Below are positions 11,941 through 25,794 of a DNA stretch of 64,000 bases, piece by piece. Source of the stretch: Limanda limanda (taxonomy: Eukaryota; Chordata; Actinopteri; Pleuronectiformes; Pleuronectidae); the NCBI RefSeq assembly GCF_963576545.1, contig NC_083649.1, positions 5,737,906 through 5,801,905 of the forward strand, written 5' to 3'. The notes under the pieces are model-generated. The model saw only the letters and a program-made list of their open reading frames with translations, did not search any database and was not told the origin of the DNA. Each line of letters starts with the position of its first letter. Position 1 is the stretch's first letter. The position numbers were made by a program, and so were the translations under genes.

Positions 11941-13479
11941 TTTTATTCAAAGCCAAAAACCCTTTCAAGTCTCCCACTGACATCGAACATATCTATTGTG
12001 TATTTGAGTCTGTGAAGAGGCAAAGGAAGCTTTGCTCTTTTCAGCTCTTCAGGGTTTCCACCTTTCGGCGGCTAAATGATGCAACAGTGACTCATCTGGC
12101 CCGAGCTGTTTAGGCAACACACACAACTATTGTCAGTCGATTGCCGGGGCTCATGTAATCACTTGGACAAAAAGTGCAACGATAAAGGCTCTTCATAAAA
12201 TTCAACCTTCACGGAAGTATTTCCTCGGGAGAGTTTTACTGCCGTTGGTAGCGGTTTGCAAAGAGACACACGGAATCGCTGCTGTGAAGATAGGTTTTAA
12301 TTTCAGCCGTTGAACTGAGTGCCCATAAAACCAACCGAACACGTCAGGCCCGCTTTGATCAAGTAAACATTTATATTTATGAATGTTTCTCAATCAGTCG
12401 TCCTGTGTACGTAAATGTCCTCAGCGTGTTCCTGAATGCACAGACCTGTGTTCGTGTGCACAGCCGATGTAGTAGCAATAAAAAACCGAGGAGGATTTCT
12501 GCAATGCTATTTTCAGATGCTGTGCATATTTCCACTCTGTAATAAATCACCAGGTCATTGTACCATGCAAAGCAGGGAGGGTGCAGCTCTGGTCCACTCT
12601 GGACATGAGAGAGCTTTAATATGATGGTGCTCTTTTCCTTTTCCTTTAGGCTTCCTGTTTATTTATTCGATGCCGTTTCCACACCAGCGAAGAAACATTT
12701 AATTCTTTATATTTGTAGCCACCAGATGACCGTGGAGGCTCGGAGCTTTGGTCTGGTGTGCACCACCTCCTGAGGGGGAGAATCCGGCCCTTTAGCTACA
12801 GCTACATGTTCCACTTCCTGCACCAGCTCTTTTTTCTAACTTTGCCTGTGTTCCATTCGGTGCCGGGCAGGTTGTGTACATGGGGATTATCTTTTGTTGT
12901 TTGGTGCAAACAGCAGCCGCATCTGGATGCAGGTGAACAGGAGCAGAAAGGCTTTGGTTCTGTGTTGTCACTCATCACGTGACCCTTTGGCCCATGGCCG
13001 TGCATTCAACTGTGAAAACCTAATTTATGTGCACCCCTGACATTCTTCTTCGCCGCATTCTCAGAATTCAAAGGGTTTTCGAAGGTAAAGGAACTTAAAT
13101 CAAGACATTAACATTATCTTTTCTTCTTAGAATGCTCACCTTCGAACCAGCCGTTAGCGCTTTTCTTCTTCTTTACCTCAGAAATGTCATCTGTCAATAA
13201 CGACGCTGCTTCAGGCCTCGTCTCCTTGATGGGCAGCCAGTGCCTGCAGGCAACTACACATATATTAGCAGATACATGAAGGAGCGTTTGCCCTGAGTCT
13301 GATGTTTACATTCATGCATCGACTCTTGATCGTGTAAATCTTCGAGTTTAATGAATCTGCAAAAATAAACCTTGGCTGAACTTCTCTTTCAAGGGACGAT
13401 TTAAAGTTTGGTTTCCAAGTCGATTGTCTGTCTGCGAAGATGTGTGATCTAGAAAAGCAGCAGATATGGAATATTCTGA

Positions 13480-13870
13480 ATAATTACACCGTCCCTAGTT
13501 TCTTGCAGTGATTGGCCCATTGTTTACAATAATTGCCAAGCTATCAATAATGATTTAACAGCATCGCACTCATGCATTTTGGCTAAGAAATGAGTTTCGC
13601 TGAAATGAAATGGCTAATAAAATAAATACCACTGTTCATTCTGCTTGCTCTTTCATTTCGGTTGCACTGGGCTCATTTTCATTTCCTGGCAAAGCCTTTT
13701 GTCTCAGACTTTAACTCACAGGGCCAATAAAGTACAGTAAACTGCTTATCTCAATTAATTTGACAGTATATTTACCCAAAGGCGTATTTAATAATCTTAC
13801 ACGTCAACCCTAATTACTCTAACACCGGCACACATAAACATTTAATATGTTGAGTGCAGATCAGATCATA
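13480..13870. promoter_or_regulatory. candidate conserved non-coding element
   Basis: Dense SOX- and homeodomain-type motifs (CCCATTGTTTAC, CAATAATGATTTAAC, GGCTAATAAAAT, CAATTAATTTGAC, CCTAATTACTC) in repeat-free DNA. Typical of enhancers flanking developmental genes. Conservation cannot be tested here. Confidence 0.3.
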
Positions 13871-16800
13871 AAAAGGAGGTTAGAGTTATTATTTTTACGC
13901 TACATGTCTGAAAGCAGCCGTGGAGAAAAGGGTAAAGACTTGAAACGGCAAAAATAAAAGAATTACAGATGCTAAACAAAGACTACATCTGTACATATAT
14001 TTATTCTTTCTACCATATGAAGTATATTTCATCCACATGTTTTCTGGAGTAAAGATCTGTGGCTCTGAGCCTTGTGGTTAAAGTCTCATACGACCTGAAA
14101 TGAACACAGCAGTGGGCTCCCAGACTTTCTTACGATGGCCTGTTGGAATTGCATGGACGATTTATATACAAGTCAGTTTATGCTTTTTACCAAGCCTGGG
14201 CTTCGGACGGAGGGATGTGGTCCTCTCATCGAGCCGGGACCCAGCGGGCGTCATCTCAATCATGCCTGCAGGGCGTCTGGATGAGAAGCTCACTACCTCC
14301 TTTCTGCAGGGGAGCCCATGGAGTCGGAAAATCCAACCAGTGTGATGAAAGTTTGCAATTTCAGCCTTTTCTCCGATATCGCTCCGGCCACATGATCCTA
14401 ATTTTTCTCTTCCTTTCAGAGTTTTTAGACTTTTTTTGGGGGGGGGATGGGGTTCTCTACATGAATCTCATCAGTGATTCAGCTCTTTAACAGACTTCTC
14501 TTTCTCCACCTAAAGCATCTTGTGCTGCTTACATCTTTCTTCACAGGAAATCTAATAGGACTGCTATTTGATTCCATACATTTTTTGTTTTTTGGATGTT
14601 TAATCTTCCTGCAGATTCAGGACTTTACTCCGATTCAGCCTGGCAAACTCTCTCATGTCCTTCTCATTCGATAAAGTTATCAGTAAAATGAAAAATCCTT
14701 TGCATCTCTTACATTACCACCTCTCCGTGCTGAAGTCTGAAAGTGTCTGTGTCTTCTGTGACCTTGGACGTACTCGAGGAACCCGTCATTGTTTGCATCT
14801 CTCTCACGATGGCCCTCACAGTTTTAATTCTTTGTCCTTATCTTGTCTTGACACTTAATTACACCTTCCCCCCAACAGCCCATGCTGACGGAGTGAAGAC
14901 TGTAAATTGCCTGAAGTTGAGAATGAGATTGTGAATTATTGCTATACTCCCCCATACTTTTTTAATAAGTGGGTTCAGGTAATGAACAGAATGTCGCCTC
15001 CAACTGGGAGAGAAAGTTATTAATTTCGCTGAAAAGAAATCAGCAAAGACAACTTCAGTTTGTTAATCAGCTGCTTGGAGGAAATTGGTGTCGTTAAAGT
15101 TTATAAAAGTCGACTCTTTAACAGCCTGTTATCCACTGTGAAAATAATCTTTAACTTAAAAAAGACATGTAAAATAAATGTAGTGGAGTAGAAAGTATAA
15201 TATTTGGAATTATTATGTTGCAACGGAAACACAAGTACCTCGATATCTACTCGACTAAATCTGGATTTGACCGGTTGTCGACATTAAACTTGAACAGCTA
15301 TGTTTCTGACTACCTGAGAACGAAATAGAAATGCAACATGGAACCTCGTAAAAAGTATAAAATAGTAAAATATAAGTACAGTGTCTGACATCCTTTCGGT
15401 CATGTTCAATAACCCTGCAGTGAAACCCAGTCAGGGTCGAGCTGGCAAAGCTGAATTATTACAAACCCCTGCTGCGTTAAATATGAAGGAGGTCCAGTTG
15501 GAAGTCTGATCAGATGCCAGGGCGGTGCTACCTGCTATGTACCCTTTATAACAGAGGGTATTGTGGGAAGGAAGAAGATGGGTATTGTCAGCTCATCAGA
15601 ACCGTGTGGATCAGTTCTGTATATTGAATACAGCTTGACATTGGTGAGTCTAACTTGATTTCATCGTGTGCCGTTCTTTATTGATTGAGTGAAATATGGT
15701 GCGACTGCATCACAATCGGCTTAAGTCTGGATCAAATACCGGAATGTTATTGTGCTGAACTGTAATTTGAGTGGAAAGTAAAATGTTTTTCTGGGAGAAA
15801 TTATCTTTTTTAAGAAGAAGAATTTCAGCTTTTCCTCCGAATCGGTTTGACAAACCTGCAGATTGTTTACATCCTGTATTTTTAGACCCTAACCCTAACC
15901 CCAACTTTTGATTGTTCTGGTGCTTCTTCTACTCCAGTAATGACTGAACCAGTTGCCAAAGCTGTAAAAAATTAAAACCTATTTGTAAGAAACCACAGTT
16001 TTCCTTAAAGGATTAAAACCTTAATCCCGTATGTCTTTCATTGATGATAAAACAATTGTGCAATTTCTTTAGTTTTTAAGTCGTGCATTTTGCAGAATCA
16101 TCCATGCAAGCAATACATTTATGATACTACTTGTTATGGTGCTCGAGGTAATAGTATAAGTAAGGGTAGCAATGTTGAGGCCGAAGTGATATGGACTAAG
16201 TGTCCTATGTGTAATATGGTGACTTCATGGTGAAAAATGTGATTCAATGTGCATTATTTAGTTAAAAGGCACCTTGGATCAAATTAACTTTTAATTTTAA
16301 TTTTAATTTACTTGCACATATGATCATTATCGTTTTCCTTATGTCAAATGTTGAGAAACTTGTGTTTTTGAAAGTCCGATTTCTGGCTGGTATGACATCT
16401 GATGTAGGTGCATGAGTGCAATTAAATAAATGAATTTAGACCTGACGTCTTAATTCCATGATCTACTTGTCTTTATCTTTTTAAATGATTTACCTTAATT
16501 CAAACTTCTTATTTCTGTTCAGGACATGAAGTAGCCTACACATGAAAAGCGCTATATAATGAAGGTTTATTGTTAGTTTTCTATATCATGCGAATTGGCA
16601 TAATCTGAGTTTGAAGGTTTTTCACATCCACCTAATTTCACCTGATACGTTGAGTATCTGTAAGATAACGTCCACTGAGATTCATATATATCAATTTCAG
16701 AGATTCCAGATTTAATCCTGCCTCGTCTGCTTTTTTTTGGGGGGGGCGGGGGGAGGGAATCTGTTGATATTCACAAATTTTGATTGAAGTCCAACATCAC

Positions 16801-18634
16801 AGGAGCCTGTATGTGAACTTCTTGCTTTGAGATGGGAACACTGCGAAAGCACCGCAGGGCGGAAGTCAATATCTCCACAAGAGTATGCTTTCGATTTCAT
16901 CTTGCACCATGTGGAGAGAGCTCTGATAGTTCAACTTTTAATGTCAGGACAGCGTTTGAATGGTCAGACTTGTTTCTTTTTCTTTTTCAACGCGTAAAAC
17001 AACTGATATTTAATGCATGGCGTTAAAAAGAACACTCTCAATAATAAGCAATAACTGGATTTGGCTTTTCGTAAGGTGCCTGAAGGATCCAGTGGTCCTG
17101 GTTTCTCCTGCAGAGTAAAACACACATATTCCCCCTTTTTTCCAAACAAATGCAGACAGTTATGATAGAGGCAAGAATGGAAAAACAAATCTGTCAACTG
17201 CCAAATAAGTGTACACACACACACACTCCCGGGCAGCGGCGTGCCCTAACATACGGTGATGCCCTCAGCGTGGGGAAACAAGGCTGCGCCACCTCCACTT
17301 CCTCATTACGAGCCCGCAGGGAGGCTACGGCGTCACTTAGAGAGATAATGTGACAGCCCAGAACAAAGAAGCAGGTAAACAAAGGCAAAGCCAGAAAAAC
17401 ACCCGTGCTCTCTGTCTCTCTTTCCCCCCCCCAGGGAAAGGAGCTAAGGGGCGGCATGAGAAAATAAAAAATAAATAAAAACGGCAGCGAGAAAACAGTC
17501 CTGCAGAGAAATGGAGAGGAGGCACTAATATCTGAGAGCCCCAACTGAACGCCACAGATAAACAATCAGATCTGACCAGGAGCAATCCATCATACAGATT
17601 ATCGCTGCAGTGGCAAGGCTGCTGTAAATCATGGTGAGTGAACGTACTGTCCAATGTTCATATTTATCACTCATAATGTATGTTTGTTTGCCAGCACGTG
17701 ATATATGTAGAGGGACCTCGCGTATTTCATCTCCAGACGTGATGTTTGCAGGGTTTAATTGCCTATAGAGATGGTAGACGCTCCCGCCGTAGGTTTCACA
17801 GTATCCTATAGGAGCTGCATTAACGTCAGAGCATCCACAGATCAAGATTTATTTCTGGCACTGATGCAGGGAAGAGGTTTGAAGAGGAAGAGAATATGGG
17901 AGGATAAGGACGGGGCGGTGTCAGGGCGTGAAGTAACATCCAACTTTTATGTGGGAGCCATTTGTGTCTCTTCTCGTATACCTTAGATTAACCAATCAGA
18001 ATTCCTCCCTGGATTAAACCAGCTGTTTTAGTCACATTAGTTTAACCATATATTAACATTAAACACAGTTTTAAATAGTTGCCACTGACCAAAATCTGGG
18101 ATATGGCTCAAGTAAGTGTCCAATATTCACGTTAAGTCTGGCAATAGAAGCAGACATCATTTATATTTTTTCTAGTTTATACTTGCTGTATTAATAATTG
18201 GATATAATATACGAGCATTTTAATATCAGAGGATTATAGTTTTATTCACCTGAGTTGTAATCGTGAGTTTCTGATTCACATGGTTCTGTGTGAGAAACTC
18301 TCCTGCACCACCAGGTTTTGATTATACAGGTTTCTTAAATTATGAAAAGGAGAAAAAACTCTATATCGTGTGTGTGACCACATAGATTCAGATACGTATA
18401 AATTCAGATTGGAGCGTATCAGCATCAGACGTACTTGTCATAGTGATTGATTCAATCCTTCTCCTAAAATGGACCTTGTAACTCCTTTACACATGTCATA
18501 TTTACTATGGCAACTAGATTTCCCCAACAATGAAACACTAGTAGAACAAATATGTAAATTTATAAATGGAAACACAAACTAAATTGTGTTATGTGAAACT
18601 GCTCATTATAATATTAACCCATGTTTACAATCAC
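13871..18634. other. gene-free flank
   Basis: No exon or element recognised. There is a GCGCTATATAAT repeat-tail motif at 16550, a G run near 16738, and only two CCCTAA units at 15887, too few for an interstitial telomere. Confidence 0.5.
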
Positions 18635-18800
18635 TCGTCCAATTACATTAATTGGGAGAATCGTTGCGTTGGCAGCTCTGCAGTTTTCTGTCGTGACAGG
18701 AAGAGGAAACCAGGGAATTATTTGTATTATTAAACAAGTAGAGCCTCTAATTAATCAGCCAAATTAAGGGCCTCACGTTTCAGCTCACATCTAATGTCTT
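18635..18800. promoter_or_regulatory. candidate conserved non-coding element
   Basis: CCAATTACATTAATTGGGAG, TTGTATTATTAAACAAG and CTCTAATTAATCAGCC are packed into 160 bp without repeats. Homeodomain-like. Confidence 0.25.
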
Positions 18801-19795
18801 CACCTCGCAACCTGCAACTGCCAATTTAGGAAAACAGAACCCTGAGGTAAAAAAACAAGGTTAAATGTCATAGAAAAATTCAAATAGCAAAACTGGGGAG
18901 TGGAATTTAAGTGGAATTTAACTTTCTCCTCGAATTTCTTTAACTGTGCAGCCGTTGTCATTCACTGTTAAAAATGTTTTTCCAAATCCATTTGAACAAA
19001 CCGCTGTTTGATTTATGGCTCGTGGTTTATCTCCTGCCTGCAAATAGCCGAGCTCGCCACAGTTTGTGCGTTTCCCATCCGGCGTGTTGGGAAGCGTCAG
19101 CCGAGTCGGTCGAGAAGGAACAAAAATAAAGAGGTTGAGAATTCACGTGAAATAAATGAGATTTTTGATGGCAAACGACATTTCAACAGGTTTTACCGAC
19201 ATCTTGCAAATTGATGATTTCATTCTGAACATTAGAGATTTTTTGTTTCTCTTCCTAATCCTTCAGCAAAGATTGAATAATGAGAGCAGCCGCTGAGAAT
19301 AAGATGGTTGTTTTTAAATTTTAAAATCCTGCTTTGCTTTTATATTTTTGCTTCATAACTTCAATGGAATGTTTCCGCTGAGACGCAAGTAATGTAATGA
19401 AATATAATCTTTCATTATGACCGGAGGAGCTCGGCTCTGCTCGGCTGCTGTGTGTGTGTTTTTTAAAAATATTACACAAACACACACAACACAAAAGTGC
19501 TGCATTTTGTTTTGTGGCCCGATGACTTCTGTCAGGAGCAAAAAACACAAGAGCGCCATCAAACAGGATTCTTCAGCAAAGACACAGTCGGTGGAGAAAA
19601 TGTCCACTTATCTATTCACTGAAACATTTTGTTCACTCCAAACTCTCTCAGTTCATGACTGTAAGTGAAGTTAACGATTCTTCTTCCTCCCGCTGAACAA
19701 GAATTAAGCCCAAAATGTCTTTGTGACAGTCACCAGCATTTAGCTCTTTTGACATCATTCGGAACAAATGTGTTCAGAGTCGTAATCGTTGGTTG

Positions 19796-20030
19796 TCAAG
19801 GTCCAATGCTCTCGAACCATTGTGAGTCGGTCTCAGCTGTCAGTCAGGATGTCCCCCAAATGTAATAGTCTCAAATAACTTATTCAAACCAAATTCACTA
19901 AAATTACAGAAACCATTTTATTAAGACTTTATTTGACTTTTTGAGTTTGGTCCATGTCCCATCTGCTAACATGGAGGACGCAGTGTTTATTGTGGCCACC
20001 GGGGACAATCAGGATATTATCGCTTTACAA
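19796..20030 (+). mobile_element. CCATAGACTGTA-type MITE fragment
   Basis: Diverged copy with the ordered blocks GAGTCGGTCTCAGCTGTCAG, CCCATCTGCTAACATGGAGG and TGGCCACCGGGGACAATCA. The terminal repeats are not recognisable. Confidence 0.6.
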
Positions 20031-20939
20031 CAGGGGCAAAGTTCATCGTTCTAACTGTCTCTCTGTGTCAAACCATAAATACACAATATGTGGCACAAAG
20101 TGATGCAACATAACTATGTGTTTAGTTTATTACTTCATATAAACACCATCCATTTCCAATAAACATCATCCGAGACGAACAGAGAGGGCACCACTGTTGA
20201 AATGTGGATGAAGGCAGCTAACAGAGAAACTGTACGAGCCCACAGCAGAACAATGTCCTCTGTGTGGGAACCAGCTGGTCTCAAATGATCAGGTGAAGAC
20301 AGCGAGACGCAGGTGAAAGCTCCGAACGCAAGTAAATGGACATTTCTTTACACTTTTTCATTTCATACTCCGTTTTCTCATTAATTCCGTCCACTCACAC
20401 CCTCTAAGTCACGTCCATGTTACTCATTCACTCATTAAAGTGAGCGTGTTGGTGTGTGATGTCTGTTTTTCTGTCTTTATATCTGTTCATATTTGCTCAC
20501 ATGTTCATCACAGAGATAACATGTTTTTACCCTAAGTATGAAATGAACATCCCGTCTTTACAGAACTTTATTCTCAAGCTCACACATCCCTCCACACTCC
20601 GCACAGTGTGAGCTGCACATAGTTATATCCGCACACATCTGCACGACAGCTTCTAAACTCGGAGCCAAGTGTGAACGCCGTAGTTCAACGCTCGGGAATG
20701 AAGAGCAAGACAGACTTAGGGAAAAATCAATTGTGCCGTGGAAAAAGAAGAAGCAGTCTGTCAGAGCGGGAAAGTACAGCGCGGTGATTTCAGCCCGCGC
20801 GGTGAGGCAGAGCGTGTTTGAAGAGCGGCTTCACTCGCTTTGTTATCGAGCTGCACCGGCCTATCAGGGAATCTCTCCATTACCGGGGTTCTTCAAACAA
20901 CAGTTCCTGTCTGACCCCGGCTGATCAAACATGCATCTG

Positions 20940-21090
20940 CAGCGTCCTCTCTCCAAATCCAAAAACGCTCCGGAATCAATGCGACAGCGCAATGTGATGG
21001 ATAATTGCCCAGTGAAAGTCATTGTTAATCATCTGAAATGTGATTTATGAGTGCGAGGATAACTGGTAATTATATGGTATTGTAATAATG
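20940..21090. promoter_or_regulatory. candidate conserved non-coding element
   Basis: GATAATTGCCCAGTG, GTCATTGTTAATCATCTG and GGTAATTATATGG. Low-repeat and homeobox-motif rich. Confidence 0.22.
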
Positions 21091-21100
21091 ACTACTTCCC

Positions 21101-21562
21101 TCAAGGTCGGGCTATTTCATTTAATACAGGATGAAAAAAAAACACACACACAAGAGGGAGAGAGTGAAGATGCATGGTGCATTTAAAACAGCTTTTAATC
21201 GGCGTGATGTCAAAATGCTTTGGCTGCCTGGGTGAAGGCGGAAAAACCCAGTGTCTGATTCCGTCTTTAATCTTGGTTTTGAGTTCAAACACGATGCAGC
21301 CTGACTGTTCTTCAGCGGCTGACTCGTCTGACTCACTGGGAGAAGACTGCGGCTGTGTGCTGGTGATTAAGGCGCCGGGGTCGGGCAGCGTGGTCGTCTT
21401 CCTCCGCTTCTGGCCTCGGACCTGCTCCCAGAATTCCCTCTGCTGCAGTAAACTGGCACCGACCCGCAAACAAGCAAGAAAACCTCCACGCTGAAAACTG
21501 CAATTTTGGAACAAATATTGAATTTGTCCTCGTACACCCTTTATTGTTTTTGTATAAGTCAT
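21101..21562 (-). other. unassigned ORF or possible isolated exon
   Basis: A 153-codon open frame on the minus strand. Its GC-richer middle encodes QREFWEQVRGQKRRKTTTLP, then a Ser/Glu-rich stretch. A candidate exon at 21337-21442 has an acceptor (TTTACTGCAG) and a donor (GTGAGT) in that frame. The polypyrimidine tract is weak, and the plus strand is open for 106 codons too, so GC content alone may explain it. I do not recognise the protein. Confidence 0.15.
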
Positions 21563-21989
21563 TTCATGTTTTGTGTTCAGCTCCTCGTGTGCAGGCGTCC
21601 CAGCAAACTAGTTCCCCCTGGAAACTAGTTCCCCCTGGAACTGTTTACAGCTGCACAACTGTGGCTTTCTGTATTTGTATCAGTTAAAGGAATCAAATAA
21701 AAGCCATACTGTATGTTTCCTATAGTGGAATGATGATGAATTCCAGAGCATTCTCCTGGTTCTGCCTCCTGCATAAAGGTGAACCACCTGGAACTGATTA
21801 GCTGAGAAAATTATCAATGAAAGTAAATAAATATTTCCTATATGGTAGAGAATTTGTACTTGGAAGCATTATTTTGTTTCAGTCGGCCTTGAGGGATGTT
21901 ATCATATTTAAATCCAGAATTATTTTTATTAGGAAGTTGGTCATCTAGTCGTATAAGGTATAACGTGTTTAGCTTGTGAGGTTAAGTGT

Positions 21990-22050
21990 GTTCCATGTCC
22001 CGTCTGCTAACATGGAGCTAACAAGAACTCTGTAAGGTCAAGAATATAAA
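21990..22050 (+). mobile_element. short CCATAGACTGTA-type MITE fragment
   Basis: Carries TCCATGTCCCGTCTGCTAAC followed by ATGGAGCTAAC, matching one block of the family. The rest is missing or too diverged to recognise. Confidence 0.45.
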
Positions 22051-23394
22051 CTGTAGGCTCAGTTAATATTATCATACAGAGGATGCTACGCTATGCTCAT
22101 GCTATCACACAAATACTCACAAAGGTCTTGTGCAAAATAAACATGAACTCATAGTGTGGATTTACAACAACTCGTTCAGCCCATTCTTGGTTAAAGTGTT
22201 AAATGGTTAAACCCTGCAGCTTCTCACCCGAGCAGTTTCTCCGTACGTCCTCCACACGGCGACTGCTCGAGATCATTTGACATACGATCAATTTCTCTCA
22301 GACGTCTGAGCGCTGGTGAGTCGGAGTCGTTGCTGTTCATTGACATATCGGAGTCACCAACGCGGACGGGTTTGTAAGGCAGACCCCCGGCTGCTGGATG
22401 AGCGTGTAATGGCTTCTATTTATTATTTGGTCATTTCTTTTAGCTATCGTGTGTTTATGAAATTGATCTATTTGAACTGTGATTTCTTATTCCTGCAGAT
22501 AAACTCTGAGGAGGCACGTGATTGAAGTCGCAGCCTCCCCCGTACGAAACAGCACTATTCTAATGAAAGGTCGTCTGGAAGTGAAGTGAGGGGAAAGAAG
22601 GAGTTGATTGTAAATAAAGTGAATGTAAGTGAGAGGCTGCGAGAAAAAGTAAAGTGACACATGAGGCTCCTTCAGTCACCGGTTTTATTCACACCTGGAA
22701 TAAAAAGAGAAGTTTCAAAACCTGTCATCTAGTATCAGGTCTTCATCTATGAAGCAAAATGTGATTTAAAAGGACCTCGTTCACAAATACATGCATTTAT
22801 AATTCCTACACTCTCATTACATCCAAACCATCGACCCTATCCTTTCTTCTTGTCCTCTCTTTAGATCATGCCAGGGTTGCATCAGTCCTTCCGATACAGA
22901 CATGAACAATAACCTCATCGTGAGCCTGACAACATCATAAATTAACTCAATTAACAAAAACAAACCGGCTGAAGACGACCACTTGATGTGGATGATCGGG
23001 TCAAGGTGAGGCTGGAGCCTGTAAAGCTCGAGATTTAGATTGATGATGTCGGACAAACAAAAATAAAATAAAAATTACAGCTCTATTATCCTGCTATTAA
23101 GTTTGCTAAGGTGAAGGATAAGCTGGGAATAACACGGGTGATAATATGCTTCAGTGAATAGCCACTGACGAGACACAGAGAACCTTGAGTGAATATTAAA
23201 TCCGACAGCAAATTAAGAAGCTCTGAGTTTATTGTGTGGATGATGTTTTGTTAATAAACTCCACAAATGCTTAATATCAGTGGAAAGTGGAAGGACACTG
23301 GGAGCTCGTACCTTCACCTAGGATAACATCTCGCCATGTCAGAGAAAGGAGGAAAAATACAAATCCTGGTCCCAAAATTAAATTATCTCTGGGG
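22051..23394. other. gene-free flank
   Basis: Nothing recognised. Confidence 0.5.
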
Positions 23395-23770
23395 TCGCGC
23401 CTCACACCTCCACAGAACACTCTGGAAACCGCTTCAGTGGTTTGTTTTGTGTTCGCCTGATGACTAACAAACTAACAAACAAGCAATGAACACACAGGAA
23501 TGTCACCAAATAGAGAGTGAACCTCCACCAAGGCCCCAACGAATCCCCTTATGTTCAGTGAAGTTGCACCAAATTTTTACAAATATCCTTCACCTAAACA
23601 TGGCTATTTCTTTGGCCTATTATTTAATTGGAAATCTTTTATTCGGTTATTTTTTGAACCATGTCCCATCCTTCCAAGTTTTGCAGAAATCCGTCAAGTA
23701 GTTTTTGTAAACCCGGCTCATACAAAAACAAACTTCCGAGCTCCGGAAATCATTGTGTGGTAGTTTGTGT
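23395..23770 (-). repeat. F1-related repeat, minus
   Basis: In the + strand reading, GAACCATGTCCCATCCTTCC, GTTTTGCAGAAATCCGTCAA and GTAGTTTTTGTAAACCCGGC are the reverse complement of the F1 core. Upstream CACCAAATTTTTACAAATAT may belong to the same unit. Confidence 0.5.
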
Positions 23771-23809
23771 GCTTGTGTAGATAAAAGCCTCCAGGATGGT
23801 TCTTGCCCT

Positions 23810-24140
23810 GTGCGTATCCATCCATCCATTCATCCATCTTTCCTTCCATCCATCCATTTTCCATACTGCTCATCCTTTAAGGGGTTGAACAGGTGCTGGA
23901 TCCAATCCCAATGGACATAGGTATGGGGGGAATTGGGTTCAAGTCGCCAGCATCTTACAGGTGGAGACACACAACCAATCACACAGATGGAGAATAGGAA
24001 AGTGTCCAATTAACCCAACCTGCTTGTCTCTGGACTGTGGGAGGAAGCACCTGGAGACAACCCACACAGACCAGGGGGGGGGGGGCAAGAACAGGAAGTC
24101 CATCTTGCTTTTGAGGCAACAGCGATAACCAGTACGCCAC
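23810..24140 (+). repeat. fish interspersed repeat with CATC tail
   Basis: A degenerate CCAT/CATC array (23817-23860) precedes TTTTCCATACTGCTCATCC, GGTGCTGGATCCAATCCCA, AGTGTCCAATTAACCCAACC and GGACTGTGGGAGGAAGC. I recognise this block order from a common teleost repeat. A G run lies at 24075-24084. Confidence 0.6.
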
Positions 24141-25794
24141 CATTTTTCATTTCAACGTAATTTCCCTTTCTAAATTTAACACCTTCATGAATCGAGCTGA
24201 TATCGTGCTCCTCTTATATATTTGGCCTCCAGCTAATATTTGCACTTTCAAAAACATAACTTCTGTCCCTATGTTTCCTATCTATCACAAACCATATGTT
24301 TATACTTTGAATAAAACAGCTCAGATTTCCCTTGTTCCGTCCACCTGCAGACAAACCTGCTGCAAAATGAGGCGTTGGAAAAAATGTTTCATCCCTCAAA
24401 ATAATGGCGCCTAACGGACTATAGGTATCCTGGGTGTGTGTGAATAATACGCTGATGTCACTTACTGTACTCGCCGTGAATATTTAATGCAAAAGAAGCA
24501 GCCAGAGCGTCACTGAAGCTCGGCTCAGGACCTGAACCCGCTCCCAGGATGTTGCGTTACTGCCACCATTTGGACACTGCGTAAAATGGTCACTCAGTAT
24601 TTAATTCCATCTCAGCCCTGAACCACCTGAGCACATAACGCTGCTTCAATAGAGTAAATTGTGTGTTATTACAGGAAAAGGTAGCAGAGCCTCGATATCT
24701 CCGGCTAGACGCAGCTGCTTTTGATCTTAAACACAAGCACAATTTCCTGCCTTGTTATCCCATAAAATTAAAAAATCCAAAAGAGACTCGAGGTCTGCGT
24801 TGATCCACTCTTTCTGATCTTTGTTCTTCCTTTATTCCACAACCACTTTCTTTCTTTCTTTCATTTTTAAATAGACTTTGCATGACTTACTCCCCTAATT
24901 ACTGCCACCGTCTCCTTTTCTCTGCTCATTCCCTCTTTTCAGGACAATTACAAAAAAGATCCCACTGTTTCCACGGTAACATTTCTCCCTCCACCTCACC
25001 CTGGAGTAACTCATCGTGCATCTTTTCTCGTAAGTTTAAAGGACAAACGAGTCCTCTTAAGAGAGACTGTTTCCACTTTCTCTTTTTCTGTTCATAAATA
25101 TATGACTTTATGCGACAGACTCCAGGAATCTCTCCCATCTTGAGTGGCAGCTCCGTGTTTGACTCGTTCCTGATCAGAGCTGATATCACAGACAGATTGG
25201 AAAAAAGGGAGGTAGTCTTTACCTTTGCTATCTGTCAGCTTAAGCCCCTATGGAACATAACTTCATTTTCTCTCAACACTGTTTTGTTAGCCACCCTTGA
25301 CTCCTTCCCCCCCGAAAACGCTCTGGGTTTCATCATCTTAATCATTAAAAGTTTCTCAAATCCTTCTTTGTCAAATCCTTTCCCCTTGTGGTGGCAGCGT
25401 TTTTCTTTTTCTTTCCGTATGTTCTTCATCTTTCTCATTTAACAATAAAACATCAGATCTTTTGGTCAAATAGAGAAGAACCTAAGTCCATCCAGTGCCC
25501 GGACTTTCACAGATTAGACAGCAGTGGTTTCATATCATTTTCTTGCAACTAACGGAAGTCGAGCAAAAAACAAGCAAACTACTTCCTCCATTGCTTCTGA
25601 CAAACAAGAGCCACTATTAGCTGCATGATTATTGGAACTGAAGTGGCAAATGTTTTTTCAATTTTAATGGAATTTGCTGAAATGATGGACTCAATCTTCT
25701 ATTACTGAGACCTGAGTTTCTCAAAACATTTTTAGCATAATAATCAAATCAGCTATCGGTCAAATCCGGAGTATTAGATAATTTCTCACATTCA
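24141..25794. other. gene-free flank
   Basis: Nothing recognised. Frames here are short and T-rich. Confidence 0.5.

Larger units (their letters stand above)
10564..13479. other. gene-free flank
   Basis: Apart from the GT microsatellite and the repeat tail near 11.7 kb, nothing recognised. Confidence 0.5.

Noticed and set aside
15885..15902. CCCTAACCCTAACCCC, telomere-like
   Set aside because: Only two to three units, within chance expectation.
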